Source: CAWHMS01 sp963830495
Lineage (GTDB): Bacteria > Actinomycetota > Actinomycetes > Propionibacteriales > Nocardioidaceae
Length of the DNA: 64,000 bases
NCBI GenBank assembly: GCA_963830495.1
Contig: CAWHMS010000003.1
Location: forward strand, 815,901-879,900
Direction: 5' to 3'
The notes under the pieces are model-generated. The model searched no databases, was not told the origin of the DNA, and saw only the letters and a program-made list of their open reading frames with translations. The position numbers and the translations under genes were made by a program. Within the stretch, counting starts at the first letter, position 1. Every line of letters begins with the position of its first letter. This document shows positions 35,359 to 46,688 of the stretch, piece after piece.

Positions 35359-35923
35359 TGCCCCCCTCCAGCTCAAGGTCGTCGCGCCTCGTCACTCCGG
35401 AGGTGTCGAGGTCGGCGAGAAGGTCGGCAATCTTCCCCTTGCCAGGGATCTGTGCATGCGTGTCGATCTCGTACCACGGCACCAGCACGAAGGCCCGCTC
35501 GTGGGCGCGGGGATGAGGCAGGGTGAGCTCCTCGGTGTCGGCCAGACGATCACCGACCACCACGAGGTCGATGTCGAGGGTGCGCGGGGCGTTCTTCTCG
35601 CCGCGCTCCCGACCGAAGGCGGTCTCGACTGCGAGGGCTCGCTCGAGCAACGTGTTGACCGACAGCGTCGTATCGGCCAGCAGGATGGCATTGAGGAAGG
35701 GTGGAGACCCCTCTGGCGTATCGACGGGATCCGTCTCGTAGACGGACGAGACCGCCACGACGCGCACGTCCGGCGTGTCCGCCAGGCTGTCGACGGCTCC
35801 CTGCAGGTGGGCGATACGATCCCCGTCGTTGCTGCCGAGCGAGACGACCGCCGGCCGGATCGGCCGCATCTCGCCGGTGAGGGTGTCGGGGTCGATGATG
35901 TGCGGGTTGGGCGTCTCAGTCAT
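35351..35923 (-). CDS. folK: 2-amino-4-hydroxy-6-hydroxymethyldihydropteridine pyrophosphokinase
   Basis: HPPK transfers pyrophosphate from ATP to 6-hydroxymethyl-dihydropterin in folate synthesis. The 190-residue protein has VVSLGSNDGDRIAHLQGAV at the N-terminus after a 25-residue extension, SSVYETDPV, FLNAILLADT, the signature RTLDIDLVVVGD and LPHPRAHERAFVLVP. Its start overlaps the folB stop by 8 bp. The operon order folE-folP-folB-folK follows metabolic use and matches mycobacteria. Confidence 0.96.
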   Translation of the reverse strand: MTETPNPHIIDPDTLTGEMRPIRPAVVSLGSNDGDRIAHLQGAVDSLADTPDVRVVAVSSVYETDPVDTPEGSPPFLNAILLADTTLSVNTLLERALAVETAFGRERGEKNAPRTLDIDLVVVGDRLADTEELTLPHPRAHERAFVLVPWYEIDTHAQIPGKGKIADLLADLDTSGVTRRDDLELEGGID

Positions 35924-36299
35924 CTCGGCTCCGTCGGATCGTAAGGCTGACGTCCTCGAACGCCACGGGAATCGGTGCGGCCGGCTTGTGGACCGTGACC
36001 TCGACCTCGTGCACCATCGTCTCGGCCAGACACACGTCCGCGATTCGCTGTGCCAGGGTCTCGATCAGGTCGACCGGATCTGAGGTGATTGCCTCCTGGA
36101 CACGCACGGCGAGCTCCCCGTAGTGCACGGTAGCGGACAGATCGTCCGCGGCCGACGCCCGTCTGGTGTCCAGGCTGAGCACGACGTCGACGATGAACTC
36201 CTGACCCTCGCGTCGTTCGAAGTCATGGACGCCGTGGTGGCCGGTCGCCCGCAGCCCACGCAGTGTCAGCCGATCCTCGGCGGCAGCCGTTCGCGTCAC
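35916..36299 (-). CDS. folB: Dihydroneopterin aldolase
   Basis: FolB cleaves dihydroneopterin to 6-hydroxymethyl-dihydropterin. The 127-residue protein has the LRGLRATGHHGVHDFER strand-turn, FIVDVVLSLDT, the VHYGELAVRVQEAI helix, IETLAQRIADVCL with the catalytic Glu environment, and VTVHKPAAPIPVAFEDV with the catalytic Lys. GTG start with GGAGG 6 nt upstream. Confidence 0.95.
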   Translation of the reverse strand: MTRTAAAEDRLTLRGLRATGHHGVHDFERREGQEFIVDVVLSLDTRRASAADDLSATVHYGELAVRVQEAITSDPVDLIETLAQRIADVCLAETMVHEVEVTVHKPAAPIPVAFEDVSLTIRRSRDD

Positions 36300-36349
36300 G
36301 TGTCACCTCCGTCGCGGTGCCCTCGACAGTACCGCCAACGTCAGCACGG

Positions 36350-37219
36350 TCAGTCACCTCGCGGGACCGACTCGGCAGCCCACCGGGACGCGACCCGGAC
36401 GGCATCCAGCGATCGACGTACGTCGTGCACGCGGACGCACCACGCCCCGGACAGCGCTGCGAGCACCGACACGGCGGCCGACGCGTCGTCTCGGTCGAGG
36501 GGCGATCGCGGGGTCCCGCCCAGCTCCAGCACCGCCCCCAGGAACGCCTTGCGCGAGGCGCCTACCAGCAGCGGCAGGCCCAGGCCGTGAAGCTCGTCGA
36601 GCCGGCGCAGCAGAGTCCAGTTGTGCTCGCCGATCTTGGCGAAGCCGAGCCCTGGATCGACCGCGATCCTGGCCGGGTCGATGCCGGCTTCGGTCGCCGC
36701 CTTGATGCTCGTCGACAGCTCGGCGCTGACCTCGCCCACGAGGTCGGCGTACGTCGCCCGGTCCTGCATGGCGCTCGAGTGACCCCGCCAGTGCATGAGC
36801 ACGTAAGGCACCCCCAGATCGGCGACCACGCCCAGCATGTCAGGGTCGGCTTGGCCGCCGGAGACGTCGTTGACCATCGAGGCACCGGCGCGCACGGCGG
36901 CCGAGGCAACCTCTGCACGCATCGTGTCGATCGACACGACCGCCCCGGACGCGCTCAGCTCCGTGACGACCGGGAGCACCCGGTCGAGCTCTTCGGACAC
37001 CTCCGGCCGCGAAGCCCCGGGTCGGGTCGACTCGCCACCCACGTCGAGGAGATCAGCCCCTGCGTCGAGCTGGCTGTGGCCATGCGCGACGGCGGCCTCC
37101 GGTTCGAGCCAGAGCCCACCGTCCGAGAAGGAGTCGGGTGTCACGTTGATCACGCCCATGACCAGGCAGCGCGACGGGCGCGGGAGACCGGCCACGTGAC
37201 GAGGCGGAGCGGCGTACAC
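36350..37219 (-). CDS. folP: Dihydropteroate synthase
   Basis: DHPS condenses hydroxymethyl-dihydropterin pyrophosphate with p-aminobenzoate and is the sulfonamide target. The 289-residue TIM barrel has MGVINVTPDSFSDGG (about 21-35), the DVGGESTRPGA loop, SIDTMRAEVA, MVNDVSGG, VDPGLGFAKIGEHN and the SRKAFLG motif. The GTG start lies 3 bp after the folE stop, consistent with coupling. Confidence 0.96.
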   Translation of the reverse strand: MYAAPPRHVAGLPRPSRCLVMGVINVTPDSFSDGGLWLEPEAAVAHGHSQLDAGADLLDVGGESTRPGASRPEVSEELDRVLPVVTELSASGAVVSIDTMRAEVASAAVRAGASMVNDVSGGQADPDMLGVVADLGVPYVLMHWRGHSSAMQDRATYADLVGEVSAELSTSIKAATEAGIDPARIAVDPGLGFAKIGEHNWTLLRRLDELHGLGLPLLVGASRKAFLGAVLELGGTPRSPLDRDDASAAVSVLAALSGAWCVRVHDVRRSLDAVRVASRWAAESVPRGD

Positions 37220-37222
37220 CCG

Positions 37223-37828
37223 TCAACCCAGGATCAGGCTCATCGCCTCGGCCCGCGTGGCCGGGTCGCGCAGCTGGCCTCGGACGGCACTGGTGACGGT
37301 CTTCGAGCCGGGCTTGCGCACTCCCCGCATTGTCATGCACAGGTGCTCGCACTCGACCACCGTGATCGCCCCCCGCGGCTTCAGGATGCGCATCAGCGAG
37401 TCGGCCACCTGGGTGGTCAGTCGCTCCTGGACCTGGGGTCGTCGGGCGAACAGGTCGACAACCCTCGCGAGCTTGGAGAGCCCGGTTATCTGACCCGCCT
37501 CGTTGGGGATGTAGCCGACGTGCGCAACACCGAAGAACGGCACGAGGTGGTGCTCGCACATGGACCAGACCTCGATGTCCTTGACCAGCACCAGCTCGTC
37601 GTGGCCGAGGTCGAACGTCGTCGTCAGCACCTCCTCCGGTGCCATCCGCAACCCGCCGAACGTCTCCGCATACGCGCGGGCGACCCGTGCCGGGGTCTCG
37701 CGCAGCCCGTCGCGCTCAGGGTCCTCACCGATCGCGAGGAGTAGCTCGCGGACCGCCGCCTCGGCGCGTGCGTGGTCGAAGTCGGGCACCTGGGCACGCT
37801 CCGGCAGGCTCACCGGGTCGACGGCCAC
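37223..37828 (-). CDS. folE: GTP cyclohydrolase I (type IA)
   Basis: FolE converts GTP to dihydroneopterin triphosphate, the first step of folate synthesis. The 201-residue protein has the zinc ligands Cys and His in SMCEHHLVPFFG (about residues 88-99), GLSKLARVVDLFARRPQVQE, and the third zinc Cys in ECEHLCMTMRG. The GTG start is 1 bp after the ftsH stop, so ftsH and the folate genes are co-transcribed. Confidence 0.97.
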   Translation of the reverse strand: MAVDPVSLPERAQVPDFDHARAEAAVRELLLAIGEDPERDGLRETPARVARAYAETFGGLRMAPEEVLTTTFDLGHDELVLVKDIEVWSMCEHHLVPFFGVAHVGYIPNEAGQITGLSKLARVVDLFARRPQVQERLTTQVADSLMRILKPRGAITVVECEHLCMTMRGVRKPGSKTVTSAVRGQLRDPATRAEAMSLILG

Positions 37829-37829
37829 C

Positions 37830-39887
<2,058 letters not shown>

Positions 39888-40012
39888 GTTTCTCTGTCCG
39901 GAGCGAGCGCCCCGTGCCTCCTACCCATCAGCGACGACCTGCACGCTCCATTGTCACCTATCCGGACAAGTTCCTTGACCACAGAGCCCATCTGGGCCTA
40001 TCTGGGCCCGGA

Positions 40013-40564
<552 letters not shown>

Positions 40565-40627
40565 GATGTCTTCTCCTATGTGGGGCGGCGGCGCCGTATC
40601 AGCGTGCCAGACCTGGCGGCGGCGGCG

Positions 40628-41635
40628 TCAACTGGTCTCGCGACGGTCGAACAGCAGCCGGCCGCTCTCCCGACGTACGCGCACGTGACCCGGCAGGTCT
40701 ACTCCGCGCTGACCGTGCCAGTCGGTGAGCAGCCGGTACATCTCGACCACGTGCACGGCGGAGAGCTCACCCGGGGGCGCGCCAGCCCTCACCGCGGCCT
40801 GGCGCAACACCCGGCTCACCAACGCAGGCGGGACGTCGAGCAGGTGCCCGAGGTCGAGGCTGCCGTCACCGACCGTCGCATCCGCGCGCAGCCGCGCCGC
40901 GATCTGGTCCAGCGCCTCGGCGTCGGCCCGGGCCAGTAGAGCGGTGCGCGCCAGTGCCTCGCTCACCCCCGGACCGAGCGTGCGCTCCAGCATCGGCAGC
41001 GCCTCCGTCCGTACCCGGACGCGGGCGAAGGCGGTGTCGGTGTTGTGCGGGTCGTCCCAGACCGTCAGGTGCAGGGCCTGGCAGGCGGCGCGGGTCTGGG
41101 CGCGGCTCACCGCCAGCAGCGGCCTCCGGTAGACCCCGGCGGCCGGGCTCATGCCGGCCAACGACCGCAGCCCGCTGCCCCGGGCGAGTCCGAGCAGCAC
41201 CGTCTCGGCCTGGTCGTCTCGGGTGTGCCCCAGCACGATGAGGGCGTCGGAGTCTGCGGCCGCCTTGGCGAGCGCGGCGTAGCGCGCCGTACGAGCCGCC
41301 GCCTCCGGGCCGCCCGCGCGGCCGACCTCGACGCGCACGACGCTGACCGGCGAGCACCCCAGCGAGGCAACCCGCCCCGACACCGCCTGCGCGACCTCGG
41401 CCGAGTCGGGCTGCAGCCCGTGGTCGATGACGACGGCGCCCACCTGCCAGCCGGCCCGGGCACCCTCGAAGGTTGTCGCAGCAGCCAGGGCCATCGAGTC
41501 GGCGCCACCGGAGCAGCCCACCAGCAGCCGACCGCCGGGCTCGACATCGGCCAGCGCGCTCCGCACCGCCGCTCGAATCGCGGCCACGTCCGGATGCAGG
41601 CGGTGCCCCGAGCCGTCGGCCGGCGTACCGGTCAT
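40628..41635 (-). CDS. tilS: tRNA(Ile)-lysidine synthetase
   Basis: TilS modifies cytidine 34 of tRNA-Ile(CAU) to lysidine, which changes its codon and amino-acid identity. The 335-residue protein has the N-type ATP-pyrophosphatase loop LLVGCSGGADSMALAAA (about residues 37-53), the family motif LGHTRDDQAETVLLGLARGSG (20 residues quoted in part) and RPLLAVSRAQTR. It lacks a long C-terminal domain, as in other actinobacterial forms. ATG at 41635, 2 bp after the stop of the upstream metalloprotease gene. Confidence 0.94.
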   Translation of the reverse strand: MTGTPADGSGHRLHPDVAAIRAAVRSALADVEPGGRLLVGCSGGADSMALAAATTFEGARAGWQVGAVVIDHGLQPDSAEVAQAVSGRVASLGCSPVSVVRVEVGRAGGPEAAARTARYAALAKAAADSDALIVLGHTRDDQAETVLLGLARGSGLRSLAGMSPAAGVYRRPLLAVSRAQTRAACQALHLTVWDDPHNTDTAFARVRVRTEALPMLERTLGPGVSEALARTALLARADAEALDQIAARLRADATVGDGSLDLGHLLDVPPALVSRVLRQAAVRAGAPPGELSAVHVVEMYRLLTDWHGQRGVDLPGHVRVRRESGRLLFDRRETS

Positions 41636-41637
41636 CG

Positions 41638-42774
41638 TCAGCCGTGCACGCGGGCCACCCACGCGGAAGGATCGTTGATCTCGTCCTTGGTGGGCAGTGT
41701 GGCGGGCTCGGTCCAGACGGCGTTGAAGCCCTCCATGCCGACCTTGTCGATCACGCCACGGACGAAGGCGGCGCCGTCGCGGTACTGCCGGAGCTTGGCA
41801 TCGAACCCGAGCAGCCGGCGGATCGTCTGGTCGATGGGCCCGGCGCTGGCGCGGCGTCCCTCGAACTTGCGTCGGATCGTCTGCACGCTCGGCACGACCG
41901 CCGGACCGACGCCGTCCATCACGACGTCAGCATGGCCCTCGAGCAGAGACATGATCGCGGTGATGCGCTCGACGGCGGCCTTCTGCTCCGGGGACTGGAG
42001 GATGTCGACGATCGACACGTCCTCGTCTCCCTTGACGAGTCGGGCGATGCTCTCGATGCCGTCCCGCATCAACGCGGCCAGCTTCTGCGGGTCGAGCTCG
42101 GTGCTCTCGAGGACCTCGGCGATCTGTGCGAGCAGATGCTCCCGCAGCCAGGACACCGCCGTGAACTGGACCCGGTGCGTCTCCTCGTGCAGGCAGACCC
42201 AGAGCCGGAAGTCCCGTGGATCGACTCCGAGCTCCCGCTCGACGTGTACGACGTTGGGCGCGACCAGCAGCAGCCGGCCACCGTGCTTGGCCGCACCAGT
42301 GCTCGGGCCGGCGCCGGGTGAGCCGGTGTAGAACGGGTCGAACTGCCCGAGCACCTTGTTGGACAGGAACGCCAGCAGCCCGCCCGCCTCCAGCCCGGTC
42401 ACGCGTGACCCGATAGCAGCCGTCAGCCCGCCGACCTCGCCACGCTGCTCCTGGACTTTCGCGATGAGGGGTCGTAGCACCTCGCGGAAGCCGTCCGCAT
42501 TGGCCTGCGCCCAGCCGACGCGGTCGACCACCAGGACGGGAGCGGTCGCGGACTCCGCATGCAGTCCGGTGTGGTCGCGGACGTGGCCCTCCGAGACCTG
42601 GGAGAAGCGCCTGAGGTCGTGCACCACCGCCTGCGCCTCGACCCGCGTCACCTCGGGACCGGACTTGATGAGGCGCTTCGCCGTCGTCATCGCCAGGTCC
42701 CAGTCGACCATCTCGGCGCGCGGATCAGGCGGCTCTGCCGATGAGGAGCCGGGTGGGTCAACCTGGTCTGTCAT
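41638..42774 (-). CDS. Zinc-dependent metalloprotease-like protein (DUF2342, COG5282)
   Basis: A 378-residue protein of the family that in mycobacteria lies between tilS and the PBP4 gene. It carries a zinc site VCLHEETHRVQF (HExxH, about residues 184-195) with a downstream acidic helix (LLEGHADVVMDG) that can give the third ligand. Family members have been linked by name to F420 biosynthesis, without proof. ATG at 42774; the longer upstream frame only overlaps the dacB region. Role unknown; cytosolic by lack of a signal. Confidence 0.85.
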   Translation of the reverse strand: MTDQVDPPGSSSAEPPDPRAEMVDWDLAMTTAKRLIKSGPEVTRVEAQAVVHDLRRFSQVSEGHVRDHTGLHAESATAPVLVVDRVGWAQANADGFREVLRPLIAKVQEQRGEVGGLTAAIGSRVTGLEAGGLLAFLSNKVLGQFDPFYTGSPGAGPSTGAAKHGGRLLLVAPNVVHVERELGVDPRDFRLWVCLHEETHRVQFTAVSWLREHLLAQIAEVLESTELDPQKLAALMRDGIESIARLVKGDEDVSIVDILQSPEQKAAVERITAIMSLLEGHADVVMDGVGPAVVPSVQTIRRKFEGRRASAGPIDQTIRRLLGFDAKLRQYRDGAAFVRGVIDKVGMEGFNAVWTEPATLPTKDEINDPSAWVARVHG

Positions 42775-42811
42775 GGCGTCCACCGTACGTCTTCGTCCCG
42801 AGACGCGATCG

Positions 42812-44260
42812 TCATGAGCAGGCGCAGCTGGCCAGGGTGGCGGCGACGAGGTCGAGCTGGGCCCGGGCATCGAGCGTTCGCGGCACGGGCACCCGGTCGG
42901 CCAGGACGACGAACGCCATCGGTCGTCCGGTGGCCGTGGCCACCACGCCGGCCAGCCCGTGCACCCCGGTGAGCGTGCCGGTCTTGGCACGGACGACGCC
43001 CAGCCCGCCGTCGGCGTCCTCCGCGAACCGATAGGCAAGGCTGCCCGTGAAGCCTGCGACCGGCAGCGTCGTCGCGACGGCGTTGAGCTCCGGGTGCTCT
43101 GGGCTGGCCGCGACCGTGAGGGTGTCGAGCAGAGTCCGGACCGAGAGCCGGTTGTCCCGGGAGAGCCCGCTCCCGTCGTACAGCCTGGCGCCGGCGAGGT
43201 CGACGCCGAGTCGCTCGAGCGTCGACCTCATGGTGTCGACTCCGGCAGCGAACGACCCCGGCCGGCCGCTGGCGATCGCGGCCTGGCGCAGCAGCACCTC
43301 GGCCGCCTCGTTGTCGCTCGCCTCGAGCATGTGCTGAACGATCTCGACGAGCGGCGCCGACTCCACAGCGGCCAGCTCGGTCGCTCCGGTCGCTGCACGA
43401 CGTGGCATCGGCGTACCCAGCACTGTCACACCACGATCGGTCAGCGCGGCGGCGAAGCGATCCGCCGCGACTGCGGCCGGATCCGCCGACCGAGCGGCGA
43501 AGCCGGCCACCTCGCGCCCCTCATCGACCCACAGCGGAGTGATCGGCGAGACCACGTCGTCAAGGACGTAGTCGGGCTCCCAGCGCGGGCTGACCGACGG
43601 GCCGGAGAAGAGACTCGTGTCGTACCGAAGCCGGACGCGGGTCCGCCCCTCGCTCGCGAGGCTGCGCGCGGTGGCCGCGGCGAGCTGGCTCAGCGTCGCC
43701 GGCGATGGGTAGCCCGGCTCGCGGGGTCGGGTGTCGGTCAGCAGCGGGTCCCCGCCGCCGACGAGCACCACCTCGCGTGGGCTGTCGGTGACCACCGTCG
43801 TACGGAAGCGGTGCTCGGGTCCGAGCGCGGCCAGCGCGGTGGCGGCGGTCAGCAGCTTGAGGGTCGAGGCCGGCGTCACCACCTGGTCGCCGTACTGCCA
43901 GCCGATCGACTGGTCCGCGAGATCCCTTGCTGCGAAGGCAACCTGGGGTCCGAAGCTGCGATCGCCGAGCGGGATCTCCAACGCCTGCCGCAGCAGGGCA
44001 GGCCTGGCGGGTGGTGCCGAGAGCGCCCCGGACAGCACCGGCTGGGGCGCTGCGGGCTCGGCGAGGTCGATGCCGGGCACGATGACGGCCGGCTCCGTGG
44101 GCTCGACGGCGTCCGAGGGGTCGTCGACGTCCGGGATCCAGCCCAGGTACGCCGCCGCCGCGCCCGCAGCGAGCAGCAACACCACGACGAGTGCACCGAC
44201 CTTTACTGTGGCCGAGCCCCTGTCGTCGCGGCGGTGCGCACCATGACCAGCCACGCTCAC
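42812..44260 (-). CDS. dacB: D-alanyl-D-alanine carboxypeptidase/endopeptidase (PBP4 type)
   Basis: A 482-residue penicillin-binding protein that trims or cleaves peptidoglycan cross-links. An N-terminal membrane anchor (VGALVVVLLLAAGAAAAYLGW) is followed by the PBP4 fold. The active-site SxxK is in TPASTLKLLTA, the SxN-region is DGSGLSRDNRLS, and the KTG triad is in VRAKTGTLTGVHG. The GTG start has GGAGGAG upstream. Divergent from ppa with 105 bp between, as in mycobacteria. Confidence 0.93.
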   Translation of the reverse strand: MSVAGHGAHRRDDRGSATVKVGALVVVLLLAAGAAAAYLGWIPDVDDPSDAVEPTEPAVIVPGIDLAEPAAPQPVLSGALSAPPARPALLRQALEIPLGDRSFGPQVAFAARDLADQSIGWQYGDQVVTPASTLKLLTAATALAALGPEHRFRTTVVTDSPREVVLVGGGDPLLTDTRPREPGYPSPATLSQLAAATARSLASEGRTRVRLRYDTSLFSGPSVSPRWEPDYVLDDVVSPITPLWVDEGREVAGFAARSADPAAVAADRFAAALTDRGVTVLGTPMPRRAATGATELAAVESAPLVEIVQHMLEASDNEAAEVLLRQAAIASGRPGSFAAGVDTMRSTLERLGVDLAGARLYDGSGLSRDNRLSVRTLLDTLTVAASPEHPELNAVATTLPVAGFTGSLAYRFAEDADGGLGVVRAKTGTLTGVHGLAGVVATATGRPMAFVVLADRVPVPRTLDARAQLDLVAATLASCACS

Positions 44261-44365
44261 GGGCTCCTCCGGACATGCGCGACATGGCTCACCTGGTGGA
44301 GACTAACGGCTGGACCCCGAACGGCTACGAGGCGTGGTCGGGCTGCCGAGCGGAAGGACGAGGGC

Positions 44366-44941
44366 GTGGACTTCGACGTGACCATCGAGATCCCCAAGGG
44401 CCAGCGCAACAAGTACGAGGTGGACCACCTCAGCGGCCGGATCCGGCTCGACCGCACGCTCTTCACCGCGACCCAGTACCCGGCCGACTACGGATTCATC
44501 GAGGACACGCTCGGCCAGGACGGTGACCCGCTGGATGCCCTGGTGCTGCTGCCTGAGCCGACGTTCCCCGGCTGTCTCATCCGGGCTCGCGCCATCGGCA
44601 TGTTCCGGATGACCGACGAGAAGGGCGGCGATGACAAGGTCCTCTGCGTCCCGTTCAACGACCCGCGGCAGGAGCACCTGCGCGACATCCACCACCTCGC
44701 CGAGTTCGACCGGCTCGAGATCCAGCACTTCTTCGAGGTCTACAAGGACCTCGAGCCCGGCAAGTCGGTCGAAGGCGCCACCTGGGTCGGGCGCAGCGAC
44801 GCCGAGGCGGAGATCATCGCGTCCCAGCGGCGCCACGTGGACACCCACGGTGACGTCCACACCCCGTTCCAATCCCCCACCAGCGGCCACACCACCATCC
44901 CCCACCCTGAGACCGCCGGCACACCCCTGACACCGCCCTGA
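44366..44941 (+). CDS. ppa: Inorganic pyrophosphatase
   Basis: A soluble family I pyrophosphatase of 191 residues that pulls biosynthetic reactions forward. It has the metal-binding signature DGDPLDALVLLPEP (about residues 52-65), the substrate residues KYEVD and YPADYGFI, and the DIHHLAEFDRLEIQHFFEVYKDLEP segment. A Pro/Thr/His-rich tail of about 25 residues beyond the usual end is unusual. GTG start, with AAGGACGAGGG upstream; the long upstream frame is an antisense shadow of dacB. Confidence 0.96.
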   Translation: MDFDVTIEIPKGQRNKYEVDHLSGRIRLDRTLFTATQYPADYGFIEDTLGQDGDPLDALVLLPEPTFPGCLIRARAIGMFRMTDEKGGDDKVLCVPFNDPRQEHLRDIHHLAEFDRLEIQHFFEVYKDLEPGKSVEGATWVGRSDAEAEIIASQRRHVDTHGDVHTPFQSPTSGHTTIPHPETAGTPLTPP

Positions 44942-44946
44942 CCCCA

Positions 44947-44966
44947 CACCGACCCACGCGTCGGTG
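44947..44966. terminator. Stem-loop after ppa
   Basis: CACCGAC at 44947-44953 pairs with GTCGGTG at 44960-44966 around a 6-nt loop, 5 bp after the ppa stop. No T-run follows. A terminator role for ppa is likely. Confidence 0.6.
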
Positions 44967-44974
44967 CACCCCGG

Positions 44975-45124
44975 AATTGCGGGATGTTGGCCCGGCGAGA
45001 CATCGGTTGGCGGGTCATCTTCCCGCAATTTGCGCGGAAGTCGTCCTTTCGCGGAGCTTCACGGCGTGAATGGCTGGCCAAGGAGCGCATAGCGGTGCTC
45101 CCACGGACCACGCCAGCCGTGAAG
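44975..45124. other. Structured intergenic region between convergent ppa and NlpC/P60 genes
   Basis: Two further inverted repeats follow the ppa terminator. AATTGCGGGA at 44975-44984 pairs with TCCCGCAATT at 45021-45030. The right arm GCCAGCCGTGAAG at 45112-45124 pairs with GGCTGGC (45072-45078) and CTTCAC (45057-45062), with a 9-nt bulge on the left, and encloses a small GGAGC/GCTCC hairpin. No coding frame with support lies here. It could be extra terminators for the convergent genes or a small structured RNA. Confidence 0.5.
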
Positions 45125-45230
45125 GTGCACTCAGACCGTGGACGTCTCGGCGTACGTCGCTGATCCTGTCTTGTCAAGGCCCAGCGGCGACAGCACGGCA
45201 ACCAGCCCGAGGCAGCCCAAGGCGGACGTG

Positions 45231-46688
45231 TCAGGGACGGCCGAAGAAGTCGGGGGACTCCCAGTACCAGACGTCCTGGACCTCGACGTCCTTGCCGGTC
45301 CGCGGAGCGTGAATCATCTGTCCGTTGCCGATGTACAGCCCGACATGGAAGATCGTGCCCGGGTCGGAGGGGTTGGTTGCCCAGAACACCAGGTCACCCG
45401 GCCGGATCCCGCTATAGGACACCGGCGTCGTTGCGTAGTACTGCGACACCGAGTAGTGCGGCAGGTACACCCCGGCCGCCGCCCAGGCGGCCATGGTCAG
45501 CCCGGAGCAGTCCCAGGAGTCCGGCCCGGCGGCGCCCCAGACGTAGGGCTCGCCGAGCTGCGCGGACGCGAAGGCGATCGCCGACCGGGCACTCCCCGAC
45601 TGCTGCGGGGCCGGCTGTGGCTGCGGCTGTGGCTCGGGTTCTGGCTGCGGCTGTGGGTCGTTGCGCGGTGGGTTCCGCGGCGGCCGGTTGTCTGCGCTGT
45701 GCCCCCTCGACGGGCGATCGCCACCGGATCCACCGCGGGCAGGTTGCTGCTCGGCCCGCGCCTGCTCGGCCCGCTGCTGCTCGGCCCGCTGCTGCTCGGC
45801 CTGCTCCTGCTCCGCGCGCGCCTGACGTCGGTCCTGCCGTTCCTCGAGCGCCTGCTGAGCCTCGAGCCGCTCCTGCTCCCGACGTTCGGCTCGCTCCTGG
45901 CGCAACAGCTCCAGCCGCCGCGCCTCGGCGAGGCGATCCGCGCGGCGCTGCTCGAGCGCCTCCTGCCGCTGGGTGGCCAGCTGGACGGACACGTTCTGAG
46001 CCGCGGCGAGCTCCTGCAGCAACTGGTCGCGCTGTACGCCGATGCTGACCACGGCCTGGGTCTGGCTGTCCACCGCCTGCTGGGCCGCTGCCCTTGCCGC
46101 GTCGGCCTCCCGCTTGGCGCCCTGTGCCTCATGGAGGGCCTGGGCTGCGTCGCGTTGGTAGACCTCAGCCAGCTGGGACGCGGCCTGCCACGCCTGGTAG
46201 CGCGCATCCAAGGCATCGGAGGAGGTTGCGAACTGCGAGAAGTGGTCGAGCAGCCGGTCGGCTCCGTCGTCCTCCAGGGCGGTGCTGAAGGTCGTCAGGT
46301 CCGTCGTGGTGGTGTCCTCCGCCAGCACGTATCCGGCCAGGATCGACCGTGTCTCGTCAACCCGCACGGCCGCGCGCTCGGAGCGGCGTTGCGCGGCCAT
46401 GGCCGCCCCCTGCGCCTGCTGCCAGCCCAGCACGGCGCCGTTGTAGCGCTCCGCGGCGATCGCGGCCTCGACAGCGAGCTGCTCCAGCTGGTCCTGGGCG
46501 CTGAGAAGCTCGGCCTGGATGTCAGCGACTGATCGCTCCGTGTCTTCGACGCGCTGCTGCGCCGTGACGATCTCGTCTCGGCTGGGGATGACCGGGTCGT
46601 CCGGATCGGCGTTGGCGTGCGGCCCGAGGGCCAGCGCCGCCACGACAGCCGATCCGAGCGCGACGATCCTCGCTGTGCGACCCGTCAT
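45231..46688 (-). CDS. NlpC/P60 (C40) peptidoglycan endopeptidase, RipA-like
   Basis: A 485-residue secreted cell-wall hydrolase. A signal peptide (residues 1-27, cleavage near PHANA-DP) is followed by a long coiled coil (about 40-330), with a Gln/Glu/Arg-rich part that ends in repeats of AEQQRAEQ, then a Pro/Gln/Glu spacer (PQPQPEPEPQPQ). The C-terminal NlpC/P60 domain of about 115 residues has catalytic Cys in SWDCSGLTM, His in FHVGLYIG and a third residue in MIHAPRTG. Such enzymes split daughter cells. The long coiled coil may autoinhibit or bind partners. A 395-bp leader suggests complex regulation. Confidence 0.93.
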   Translation of the reverse strand: MTGRTARIVALGSAVVAALALGPHANADPDDPVIPSRDEIVTAQQRVEDTERSVADIQAELLSAQDQLEQLAVEAAIAAERYNGAVLGWQQAQGAAMAAQRRSERAAVRVDETRSILAGYVLAEDTTTTDLTTFSTALEDDGADRLLDHFSQFATSSDALDARYQAWQAASQLAEVYQRDAAQALHEAQGAKREADAARAAAQQAVDSQTQAVVSIGVQRDQLLQELAAAQNVSVQLATQRQEALEQRRADRLAEARRLELLRQERAERREQERLEAQQALEERQDRRQARAEQEQAEQQRAEQQRAEQARAEQQPARGGSGGDRPSRGHSADNRPPRNPPRNDPQPQPEPEPQPQPQPAPQQSGSARSAIAFASAQLGEPYVWGAAGPDSWDCSGLTMAAWAAAGVYLPHYSVSQYYATTPVSYSGIRPGDLVFWATNPSDPGTIFHVGLYIGNGQMIHAPRTGKDVEVQDVWYWESPDFFGRP

